Shown: positions 7,902 through 14,744 of the stretch, one piece after another
Layout of the letters: each line of letters starts with the position of its first letter
Position numbering within the stretch: position 1 is the stretch's first letter
Source of the DNA: JACDAN01 sp050698015
Lineage (GTDB): Bacteria; Actinomycetota; Thermoleophilia; Gaiellales; Gaiellaceae
Direction: 5' to 3'
Assembly: GCA_050698015.1 (NCBI GenBank)
Contig: JBOHAU010000019.1
Coordinates: 38,694-102,693 of the forward strand
DNA length: 64,000 nucleotides
The notes under the pieces: model-generated
Database searches by the model: none
Seen by the model: only the letters and a program-made list of their open reading frames with translations
What the model was told of the DNA's origin: nothing
Position numbers and translations under genes: made by a program

Positions 7902-8453
7902 GTGGCCAGCGTCATCGTTCCGTTTCGCGCGGAATCTGCGAAAAGCCGTCTCGAGCCACTCGACGAAGAGGCTCGCAGCGAGCTCGCGCACCGGATGCTC
8001 GCGAACGTGATCACCGCGGCGACGGTCGTCGGGCCGACGATCCTCGTCACGGAGCCCGATGCGTCCTGCGCGCGCGCCGTCGCTGCCGAGCACGGGGCGA
8101 CGGTCGTGGACGATCCCGGCGACGGACAGGGCGCGGCAGTCAGTGCCGGCCTTGCCGGGGTCTCCGAATGGCCGGTGCTGGTCGTCAACGCCGACCTCCC
8201 CGACGTCCAGCCGCGGGACCTCCTCGCCTTGCTCGGGACACTTCCGGCGAACGGGATCGCGATTGCGCCCGCTCGCGACGGGACGACCAATGCCCTCGCC
8301 CTTGCGAAGCCGGGCCTCTTCGAGCCGCTCTACGGGCGGGGCAGCGCCGCCCGCTTCCGGGCGCACGCAAAGGAGCTCGGGGTCGAGGTCGCGGAGCTGA
8401 ACGCGCCGGCACTCGCTCGGGACGTGGACACGCTCGCAGCGTTCGTACGGTGA
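7902..8453 (+). CDS. cofC: CofC/FbiD guanylyltransferase of F420 biosynthesis
   Basis: Activates 2-phospho-L-lactate or, in many actinobacteria, phosphoenolpyruvate with GTP to the guanylated intermediate used by CofD. The 183-aa nucleotidyltransferase fold shows SVIVPFRAESAKSRLEPL (glycine-poor variant of the usual N-terminal loop), DDPGDGQGAAVSAGL and VLVVNADLPDVQP, where the aspartates bind metal. GTG 7902 has no Shine-Dalgarno but follows a TAGTCT -10 at 7 nt. First gene of a five-gene operon with 4-bp overlaps. Which substrate (lactate or PEP) is used cannot be decided here. Confidence 0.9.
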   Translation: MASVIVPFRAESAKSRLEPLDEEARSELAHRMLANVITAATVVGPTILVTEPDASCARAVAAEHGATVVDDPGDGQGAAVSAGLAGVSEWPVLVVNADLPDVQPRDLLALLGTLPANGIAIAPARDGTTNALALAKPGLFEPLYGRGSAARFRAHAKELGVEVAELNAPALARDVDTLAAFVR

Positions 8454-9370
8454 ACCTCACCGTCCTTAGCGGCGGCGTCGGCGGGGCTCGGTTCGTGCAG
8501 GGCCTGCTCGATGCGGTCGACCCGACCGACGTCACGGTGATCGGAAACGTCGGCGACGACCTCGAGGTCTACGGGCTCCACGTCTCGCCCGACATCGACA
8601 CCCTGCTCTATACCCTCGGCGGGCTCGCCGACGAGGATCGTGGCTGGGGGAGGGCCGACGAGACCTGGAACGCCCTGGAGACAGCTGATTCCCTCGGCGC
8701 CGAGGCGTGGTTCCAGCTCGGCGACAAGGATCTCGGCCTTCACCTCGCCCGCGCCGAGGCGCTGGAGCGAGGCGAGCGCCTCTCGGACATCACCCAGCGC
8801 TTCGCCCGGATCCTCGGGATCACCGCCCGGATCCTGCCCGCGACCGATGAACGGCTCCGGACGTGGGTGCAGACCGACGAGGGAGAGCTGCCGTTCCAGG
8901 AGTGGTTCGTCCACCGCCGGCACGAGCCGGAGGTGCTCGGCGTCCGCTTCGAGGGCGCCGAGACCGCACGGCCGGCTCCGGGCGTGCTCGACGCGCTCGC
9001 CGAGGCCGACCTGATCGTCATCGCCCCCAGCAATCCGTTTGTCAGCATCGGACCGGTCCTGGCCGTCCAGGAGATCCGGGAAGCGCTCACCAACCGACGT
9101 GTCCCCTCCGTCGCCGTCAGTCCGCTGATCGGCGGCAAGGCGGTGAAGGGCCCGGCCGACCGGATGCTGAATCGCCTCAAAGGCGGCACGGGCCCGCTCC
9201 AAGTAACAGACTGTTACAAGGGGCTGATCGACGCGCTGGTCTACGACGAGGCCGACGGCGAGGTGGAGCTGGACGTCCGCCCGATCGTGACGAACACGCT
9301 GATGACCGACGCCGCCGCCCGCCGGCGGCTCGCCGAGGCCGCGTTGGAGGCCGCCGCGGCGCTGCGATGA
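8450..9370 (+). CDS. cofD: 2-phospho-L-lactate transferase CofD/FbiA
   Basis: Transfers the (dehydro)phospholactyl group to the deazaflavin Fo, giving (dehydro)F420-0. The 306-aa protein begins LTVLSGGVGGARFVQGL, the family's N-terminal nucleotide site, and continues with VIGNVGDDLEVYGLHVSPDID, GDKDLGLHL, VIAPSNPFVSIGPVL and SPLIGGKAVKGPADRM, all typical of CofD. GTG 8450 overlaps the cofC stop. Fo synthase (cofG/cofH, fbiC) is not in the window. Confidence 0.95.
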   Translation: MNLTVLSGGVGGARFVQGLLDAVDPTDVTVIGNVGDDLEVYGLHVSPDIDTLLYTLGGLADEDRGWGRADETWNALETADSLGAEAWFQLGDKDLGLHLARAEALERGERLSDITQRFARILGITARILPATDERLRTWVQTDEGELPFQEWFVHRRHEPEVLGVRFEGAETARPAPGVLDALAEADLIVIAPSNPFVSIGPVLAVQEIREALTNRRVPSVAVSPLIGGKAVKGPADRMLNRLKGGTGPLQVTDCYKGLIDALVYDEADGEVELDVRPIVTNTLMTDAAARRRLAEAALEAAAALR

Positions 9371-9987
9371 GGATCGCGATCATCGGCGGCACCGGCGCGT
9401 TCGGACGCGCCCTCGCGGAGGGGGTCCACGCGCTCGGCGAGGAGGTCGTGATCGGCTCGCGCGACCCGTCGCGCGCGGCCGAGATTGCCGCCGTCATCGG
9501 CGTCGAGGGAACGGGCAACGAGAAGTCGGTCGATGGCGCCGACCTGGTGGTGCTCGCCGTGCGCTCGAACGCCGCGCTGGCGACTGCACGCGGCCTCGCG
9601 CCGGTGCTCGGGACGACGCCGCTCCTCTGCGTCGCCAGCGACCTCACGTTCACCGACCGCGGAGTGCTCCCCGGCAGGCAGTCGTACTCGCTCGCGGAGC
9701 ACGTCGACCGTATCGTCGAGGGACCCGTCGCCGCCGGCCTCCAGACATTGTCGGCCGCCCACCTGACATCGACCGAACCGCCGGAGGAAGACGTCCTCGT
9801 CTGCGGCGACGACCCGCGCGCGAAGGATCCCTCGCTGGAGCTCGCCGGCCGCCTCGTCACCGGCCGAGCGATCGACGCCGGTCCCCTGGCGAACGCGCGC
9901 GCGCTGGAGGGGATGACGGCGGTGATCCTCAACGTCAACCGCCGTTACAAGGCGCACGCAGGGATCAGGCTCGTCGGACTCCCGTGA
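9367..9987 (+). CDS. npdG: F420H2:NADP+ oxidoreductase-like protein
   Basis: 206-aa Rossmann protein, MRIAIIGGTGAFGRALAEG, with SRDP after strand 2 (R in the NADP-phosphate-binding position) and LVVLAVRSNAAL. It matches the NpdG/Fno family, which passes hydride between F420H2 and NADP+. C-terminal VTGRAIDAGPLANARALEGM is typical of the F420-site region. ATG 9367 overlaps the cofD stop (ATGA) and its stop overlaps cofE. Its location makes it likely that the operon couples F420 synthesis to its reduction. A general NADPH-dependent F420-like reductase remains possible. Confidence 0.85.
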   Translation: MRIAIIGGTGAFGRALAEGVHALGEEVVIGSRDPSRAAEIAAVIGVEGTGNEKSVDGADLVVLAVRSNAALATARGLAPVLGTTPLLCVASDLTFTDRGVLPGRQSYSLAEHVDRIVEGPVAAGLQTLSAAHLTSTEPPEEDVLVCGDDPRAKDPSLELAGRLVTGRAIDAGPLANARALEGMTAVILNVNRRYKAHAGIRLVGLP

Positions 9988-10691
9988 CGATCACGGTTCT
10001 CCCCGTCGAGGGGATCCCGGAGGTGCGGGCTGGAGACGACCTCGCCGAGCTGATCCGCGACGTCGCCGAGCTCGAAGAGGGGGACGTCCTCGTCGTCGCC
10101 CAGAAGGTCGTCTCCAAGGCGGAGGGACGAGTCGTCCGGCTCGAAGAGGTCGAGGCGTCAAACCAGGCCGTAAAGCTCGCCGCCGAACGCGACCCGCGTG
10201 AGCTTGAGGTCGTCCTGCGCGAGGCGGCGCGGATCGTACGCAGCCGCCCGCCGCTCGTGATCGCCGAGACGCGGCACGGGTTCGTGTGCGCGTCGGCCGG
10301 GGTCGACCATTCGAACGCTCCCGAGCGGGACACGCTCGTCCTGCTCCCCGTCGATCCCGACGCCTCGGCCCGTCGCCTCTCCGAGAGCCTCGGCGTCGCG
10401 GTCATCGTCAGCGACTCCTTCGGCCGGCCGTTCCGGCAGGGAACCACGGACGTCGCGATCGGGGTCGCCGGCCTCGAGGCGCTGCTCGACCTGCGCGGCG
10501 TTCGCGATTGGACCGGCTATGAGCTCCGCACGACGACGATCGCGGTTGCTGACGAGATCGCCGGCGCCGCAGAGCTCGTCATGGGCAAGACGGCCGGCAT
10601 CCCCGCGGCGATCGTCCGTGGCCTCGATGTCGGCGGCGACGGCAGCGGCCGCGACCTCGTCATGCCCGCCGACCGCGACCTGTTTCGATGA
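9984..10691 (+). CDS. cofE: Coenzyme F420:L-glutamate ligase, single domain
   Basis: Adds gamma-linked glutamates to F420-0 using GTP. 235 aa, with EEGDVLVVAQKVVSKAEGRV near the N-terminus, VCASAGVDHSNAP, VIVSDSFGRPFRQGTTDVAIG and a C-terminal MGKTAGIPAAIVRG, all diagnostic of the CofE fold. It is about half the length of mycobacterial FbiB and lacks the C-terminal FMN-dependent reductase domain. If the pathway here starts from PEP, the dehydro-F420-0 reductase must be encoded elsewhere. GTG 9984 overlaps npdG and its stop overlaps the next gene. Confidence 0.93.
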   Translation: MTITVLPVEGIPEVRAGDDLAELIRDVAELEEGDVLVVAQKVVSKAEGRVVRLEEVEASNQAVKLAAERDPRELEVVLREAARIVRSRPPLVIAETRHGFVCASAGVDHSNAPERDTLVLLPVDPDASARRLSESLGVAVIVSDSFGRPFRQGTTDVAIGVAGLEALLDLRGVRDWTGYELRTTTIAVADEIAGAAELVMGKTAGIPAAIVRGLDVGGDGSGRDLVMPADRDLFR

Positions 10692-12133
10692 GCACCCGAA
10701 GCAAGCTCCACTTCGTCGCGTCGGTCCCGGAGCGCCTGATCCGGTCGACCGCGGCGCTGCTCGGCGGCGCCGTCCACGAGACGGCCCAGCTCTTGCTTCC
10801 CCGCCTGATCCGCGTCTCGCGCCTCTACGAGGTCAGCGCCAAGAACCTCCTCCGGATCCTGGTCGAGGGCGTCGGTGCGGTCGAGGGCTCCTCCACGGCT
10901 GATCCGAACGCGCCCGCCGCCGGCGAGATCGCCGTCCGGAAGGGCGCCGGCAACGTCGTCGAGCTCGGATCGTTCCTCGCGTTCGGCTTTTCACCGCTCT
11001 GGCTGCTCGCAGCGGCGTCGGACGTCACGCGGGGGTCTCGCGTCTACCTCCGCGAGCTCGTCGAGGAGCTGAAGGCCGCGCGAATCGTCGCCGAGGAGCT
11101 CGACGTCGGGTCGGTCGACGAGCTGCTGGCCGTGCTCGAGGGCACCTCCGGCCGCACGGCGCGCCTGATCGACCTGCCCCCGCTCGAGCTCGAGGAGCTG
11201 CGGACCTCGCTCGCGGAGCTGCGCGCGGGCGCGTCCGAGCTCCCCTCGCAGGAGGAGCTCGCCCGCGTCTACCGGGGTTTGCGCCTCGAGGCGGTCAGCG
11301 AGGATCGCTCGCTGCTCGAGGTCTCGAGCGGGATCGGCTTGGCCTTCCTGCTCTCGGCGAAGAACGTCTCGCGCACGCACCTGGTCGCGCCGTACCGGAA
11401 AGACTGGGAGCCGCTTCGCGAGGAGGGGTTCGGCGCCTACGCCAGGCGCGTCGGTCGACCTTACGCCGAGGCCGTGGCCGGGCACTTCGACTCCGACCGG
11501 GAGACCTACACGCAGTGGCTCCTGACCCGGAACGACCCCGGGACCGAGTTCCGCTTCTGCGACGAGATGGAGGGCGGCTTCGGCTGGCAGGTCGACGAAC
11601 GCATGGAGCGGACGTCGCATGCAGTCGTCGCCGAGAACGGCGTCTGGCTCTTCGACCCGCTCGTCTGGGAGCCGGCGCTCGAGCGGATCGCTGAGCTCGG
11701 AAGGCCGGCCGGTGTGATCCAACTGCTCGATCGCCACGAGCGCGACTCCGCCACCATCGCGGCGGCGCTCGGTGTCCCGCACTTCGCAGTGCCGCCCCAC
11801 GACCTGCCGGGCTCGGGCATCGAGCTCGTTCAAGTCGTGAGCTCGCGATTCTGGCGCGAGCTCGGCGCGTGGATCCCGAGCCGCCGGACGCTCGTTTGCG
11901 CGGACGCCCTCGGCTCGGCCGCCTACTTCCACGCCGCGAACGAGCCCATCGGCGTCCACCCCCTGCTTCGGCTGAAGCCGCCGCGAGTCCTCGCCCGCTA
12001 CGAGCCCGAGCACATCCTCTGCGGCCACGGCGCGGGGGTTCACGGGCCGGATGCGCCACAAGCCCTTCGCGAGGCGCTCAGAACCGCGCGCCGCCGGCTG
12101 CCGCGAGCATTGGCGCACGCGTTCAAGCGGTAG
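10688..12133 (+). CDS. Unknown 481-aa protein, fifth gene of the F420 operon; weak metallo-beta-lactamase-like C-terminus
   Basis: ATG 10688 overlaps the cofE stop (ATGA), tying it to the F420 operon. Residues about 1-130 hold amphipathic and hydrophobic stretches (LIRSTAALLGGAVHETAQLL, ELGSFLAFGFSPLWLLAAAS), so membrane association is likely. Residues about 130-280 are helical and glutamate/leucine rich. The last about 190 residues (from AENGVWLFDPL) recall a metallo-beta-lactamase fold: LLDRHERDSATIAAALGVP where HxHxDH would be, and HILCGHGAGVHG near the end. The usual histidine cluster is degenerate, so activity is doubtful. I do not know a named function; a role in F420 handling is only a context inference. 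Confidence 0.75.
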   Translation: MSTRSKLHFVASVPERLIRSTAALLGGAVHETAQLLLPRLIRVSRLYEVSAKNLLRILVEGVGAVEGSSTADPNAPAAGEIAVRKGAGNVVELGSFLAFGFSPLWLLAAASDVTRGSRVYLRELVEELKAARIVAEELDVGSVDELLAVLEGTSGRTARLIDLPPLELEELRTSLAELRAGASELPSQEELARVYRGLRLEAVSEDRSLLEVSSGIGLAFLLSAKNVSRTHLVAPYRKDWEPLREEGFGAYARRVGRPYAEAVAGHFDSDRETYTQWLLTRNDPGTEFRFCDEMEGGFGWQVDERMERTSHAVVAENGVWLFDPLVWEPALERIAELGRPAGVIQLLDRHERDSATIAAALGVPHFAVPPHDLPGSGIELVQVVSSRFWRELGAWIPSRRTLVCADALGSAAYFHAANEPIGVHPLLRLKPPRVLARYEPEHILCGHGAGVHGPDAPQALREALRTARRRLPRALAHAFKR

Positions 12134-12210
12134 GCGCGCGCCTTGCGACTCGGAGCAGCCCTCGTCGCCTCACTCGCGCTTCTCTCGGCCGCGCGGGTAC
12201 TCGCTGCGCT

Positions 12211-12491
12211 CTAGGGACCGCCTTCGAGCACGAAGAACCACCACGTTCCGTCGGCGAGGCGAGGTTCTCGTCGTTGAGCAGCGACGGCAGGCGGTCGTAG
12301 TCCCCGGTCTCTGCCGCGCTCAGGATGTGGGAGCGCGTCTCGGCGACCGGAGTGGGAAGTCCGCTCGGCTCGCTGTCGTCGTCCTGGCAGCCGACCGCCA
12401 ACAGCGCGAGCGCCGCCAGGATCAGTGAACGCTGCCGCCAAGCGCGCGTTCCTGCGACCTGCGACGCGCCCCGCGCATTGCTCGCGTCCAT
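12211..12491 (-). pseudogene. Decayed lipoprotein gene with internal deletion and frameshift
   Basis: ATG 12491 is preceded at 6 nt by TACGCT, so the promoter looks intact. The N-terminus has a basic region, a hydrophobic helix (SLILAALALLAVGC) and a lipobox cysteine, then ETRSHILSAAETGDYDRLPSLL. Just after this the meaningful sequence moves to another frame that encodes ADGTWWFFVLEGGP and stops at 12211. I recall a Thermoleophilia lipoprotein family with a GDYD..LRPLL start and a DGTWxFFV end separated by about 100 residues; here that middle is missing. The open frame itself runs to 12123. Pseudogene status is inferred from this recollection. Confidence 0.5.
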
Positions 12492-12533
12492 GCGGCGAGC
12501 GTAAAACGCGGAAGCCCTATCGTCCACGCGCAC

Positions 12534-13199
12534 ATGAGGCTGCGCAACGACCTCGTCCGGATCCTCGACAGCTACGCGAGCCTGCTGGTGCTGCTGCTCG
12601 CGAACTTCTTCCTGCTCGAGGTCGTGGACGACCCGAGGTGGGGTGCGATCGGGAGCACGGTCCTGGCCGCGGCTGCCCTCGTCGTCGCGATCAGCGACCC
12701 CGACACCGGCCATCGGATCACCCGGTGGCAGGGGGTCCTGATCCTCGCGTGCGTCGCGCTCGCGCCGCTCGTCCTGTTCGTCAACTCTGCGGAGCTCCTA
12801 GGCCTGACCTACCTCTTCCCGGCGGTGCTGCTCGTCACCGCCACGTTGCCCGTGACGGTGAACCGTGTGATCCACCACCGGCGGATCACGCTCGAGACCG
12901 TGCTCGGCGCGCTCTGCGCCTACGTCCTGATCGGCCTGCTGTTCGCGTTCATGTACCTGGCCGTGCACGAGCTCCGCGAGGAGCCGTTCTTCGTGCAGGC
13001 GGGCCCCCACACGCAGTCCGAGTTCCTCTACTTCAGCTTCGTCGCGCTCACGACGCTCGGCTTCGGCGACCTGTCGCCCTCGGAGGGGCTTCCCCAGGCA
13101 CTGACGGTGCTGGAAGCCCTCTGCGGCCAGATCTTCCTCGTCACCCTCGTCGCCCGGCTGGTCACGCTCTGGGTTCGCCAGAGCGAGAGCGCAGGCTAG
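12534..13199 (+). CDS. Two-pore-domain-type potassium channel family protein
   Basis: A 221-aa integral membrane protein with about six hydrophobic segments and one pore loop, SFVALTTLGFGDLSPSEG, residues about 170-188. The filter reads TLGFGD rather than TVGYGD, a common bacterial variant in Ion_trans_2 proteins. No cytoplasmic RCK or cyclic-nucleotide domain follows, so gating would have to be intrinsic. TATCGT lies 10 nt before ATG and may give a very short leader. It is divergent from the decayed lipoprotein gene. Confidence 0.85.
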   Translation: MRLRNDLVRILDSYASLLVLLLANFFLLEVVDDPRWGAIGSTVLAAAALVVAISDPDTGHRITRWQGVLILACVALAPLVLFVNSAELLGLTYLFPAVLLVTATLPVTVNRVIHHRRITLETVLGALCAYVLIGLLFAFMYLAVHELREEPFFVQAGPHTQSEFLYFSFVALTTLGFGDLSPSEGLPQALTVLEALCGQIFLVTLVARLVTLWVRQSESAG

Positions 13200-13306
13200 T
13201 TCCCGACATGGCTGGGCGCCCGACATCGACCGTCGGGAGCGGGTTTCCGCGCTCCGGCGGCTGTCGAAGCTCGCTCCGGCTGCGTAGCCCCGTTACCCTG
13301 TTCTCA

Positions 13307-13519
13307 ATGGCGAAGAAGCGGCAGACCTTCGGAAAGATGCAGCGCGAGCGCGAGCGCGCCGAGAAGCGCGCCCGCAAGCTGGAGAAGAAGGAAGAGAAGA
13401 AAGCGCTCGCCTTGGAGGCAGCGGAGCTCGGGATCACCGTCGAGGAGCTCGCGATACGTCGCGGTCTCACGACGCCCGACGAGCCCGAGCCCGACGAAGA
13501 GCTCGCCCCAACGCAGTAG
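13307..13519 (+). CDS. Small highly charged coiled-coil protein (70 aa)
   Basis: MAKKRQTFGKMQRERERAEK followed by an uninterrupted Arg/Lys/Glu helix to about residue 35, then AAELGITVEELAIRRGLTTP and an acidic tail. The basic helix suggests nucleic-acid or ribosome binding; no named family is certain. TACCCT lies 7 nt before ATG, fitting a leaderless start. Its TAG stop abuts the convergent neighbour's stop with no gap. The 107-bp stretch before it holds only GC-rich potential hairpins. Confidence 0.75.
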   Translation: MAKKRQTFGKMQRERERAEKRARKLEKKEEKKALALEAAELGITVEELAIRRGLTTPDEPEPDEELAPTQ

Positions 13520-14572
13520 CTACTTCTTCAGCGCGAACAGCAAGAACTGCGTGAACTGCGACGCGGCGAAGTTGTTGTCGCTGACGAGGAGCAGCGTGCG
13601 CTTGCCGCCGCGGAGGCGCGGCCCGAACGCCATCCCCTCGATGTTGTCGAGCGGGAGCCCGAGCGCGTCGAGGTTCAGCAACAGGGTCTTGGCGGTCGAG
13701 CCGTCCTTGCGCAGCTCGGTCAGGTACAGCTTGATCTTGTTCCCCGTCCCCGGGGCGCCGACGGAGAACGACCGCTCCATCGTGATCAGACGCTTCTTGC
13801 CGAGCGGCAGGACCTCGACGAGGCCGCTGACCGCGAACTGCGTCGGCGGGCTGGGCGGCTCGGCGACGGGGTCGACCAGGTATGTCCACTGCTGCTCGAG
13901 GTCGTCGTGCTTCAGGTCGTAGCGAAGCAGTCGCGCAGGGCTTCCGTTGGTCAGCGTCGCGGCAGGGCCGTCCTGGACGAGCGCCGCCTCGGTCCCCGTG
14001 AAGAGGTGCTTGCCTCGGGTGGCAGCCGACTCGAAGCCGAGGTTCTGCCGGACGCCGCGGGTGCCGGCGGCGTTGGGGAAGAAGTCCTCGGGCACGGGAA
14101 GGTCGGACACGTAGGTGCCGTCGAGCCGGTACTTGCGGATCCAGGGGTTGATCAGCCGCGTTGCGAAGCCCTCGGAGGTGACGATCGCCTGGCGGTTGTG
14201 CTTCGTGAGCGCGAAGCCCTCCGGGTCGAGACTTGCCGCCGGGTAGGGCGTCCCGTCGGGCTGCTTGAGGATCGTCACCGACTGGAACGTAATGTCGCCG
14301 GCGCTCAGCTGCCCGTCGGCGATGTCCGCACGCAGCCTGTAGAAGCGGGCGGTCACCTGATCGTCGGAGAGGGCATAGAAGACGCCGTGCCCGGCATGGG
14401 CGATCGACGAGAGCCCACCGACGTTCGTTCCCTCGAAGGTCGTGCCGGTGGGGACGATCACCTGGCCGCGGAATTCGAGCTTGGGCAGATGCTTCGGTCC
14501 CTTCTTGGCGGTAGCCGCCGGTGCGAGCGCGAGTACGACGATGGCGAGCGCGAAGAACGTCCGACGAAGCAT
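13520..14572 (-). CDS. Secreted esterase-like/phytase-like beta-propeller protein
   Basis: 350 aa. Signal peptide MLRRTFFALAIVVLALAPAATA, then a globular domain matching the esterase-like-activity-of-phytase family: GLSSIAHAGHGVFYALSDDQ, DPEGFALT, a central GFESAATRGKHLFTGTEAAL and C-terminal DNIEGMAFGPRLRGGKRTLL. These bracketed blades make up a propeller. It is exported; substrate is unknown. ATG 14572 has a clear Shine-Dalgarno (GGGGAGG about 8 nt upstream), and the frame upstream of it is not coding. Confidence 0.85.
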   Translation of the reverse strand: MLRRTFFALAIVVLALAPAATAKKGPKHLPKLEFRGQVIVPTGTTFEGTNVGGLSSIAHAGHGVFYALSDDQVTARFYRLRADIADGQLSAGDITFQSVTILKQPDGTPYPAASLDPEGFALTKHNRQAIVTSEGFATRLINPWIRKYRLDGTYVSDLPVPEDFFPNAAGTRGVRQNLGFESAATRGKHLFTGTEAALVQDGPAATLTNGSPARLLRYDLKHDDLEQQWTYLVDPVAEPPSPPTQFAVSGLVEVLPLGKKRLITMERSFSVGAPGTGNKIKLYLTELRKDGSTAKTLLLNLDALGLPLDNIEGMAFGPRLRGGKRTLLLVSDNNFAASQFTQFLLFALKK

Positions 14573-14671
14573 CTGCAACCTCCCCTGTCGCGGCTGTCGC
14601 CGTGAGCGTAGACCAGTCCGCGCCATCCGACGCGATCGTGAAAGTTCATGCGTGCCACGCCCTCCTGCGGG

Positions 14672-14701
14672 GTGGGCAGCGTTTGCGAATGCGCTGCCCA
14701 C
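14672..14701. other. Perfect 10-bp-stem hairpin between divergent genes
   Basis: GTGGGCAGCG (14672-14681) pairs exactly with CGCTGCCCAC (14692-14701) around a 10-nt loop. It is 44 bp upstream of the diguanylate cyclase start in a 172-bp divergent region. There is no T-tract, so it is not a standard terminator; it could be an operator or a leader structure. It does not match the GEMM c-di-GMP riboswitch consensus. Confidence 0.5.
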
Positions 14702-14744
14702 TGTCGAGAGCACCCATGCCGCGCGGCCTGCGAGGAGATAGGCG

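Noticed and set aside
10991..12118. 375-codon minus-strand frame opposite the F420-operon unknown gene
   Set aside because: No start signal or homology; the coupled plus-strand gene explains the region.
12143..12214. Tiny plus-strand ORF from TTG encoding a 23-residue hydrophobic peptide
   Set aside because: Signal-like composition but no Shine-Dalgarno or promoter; lies over the tail of the decayed lipoprotein gene and is probably chance.
14573..14744. c-di-GMP riboswitch before the diguanylate cyclase
   Set aside because: The hairpin at 14672-14701 does not match the GEMM-I or GEMM-II consensus.
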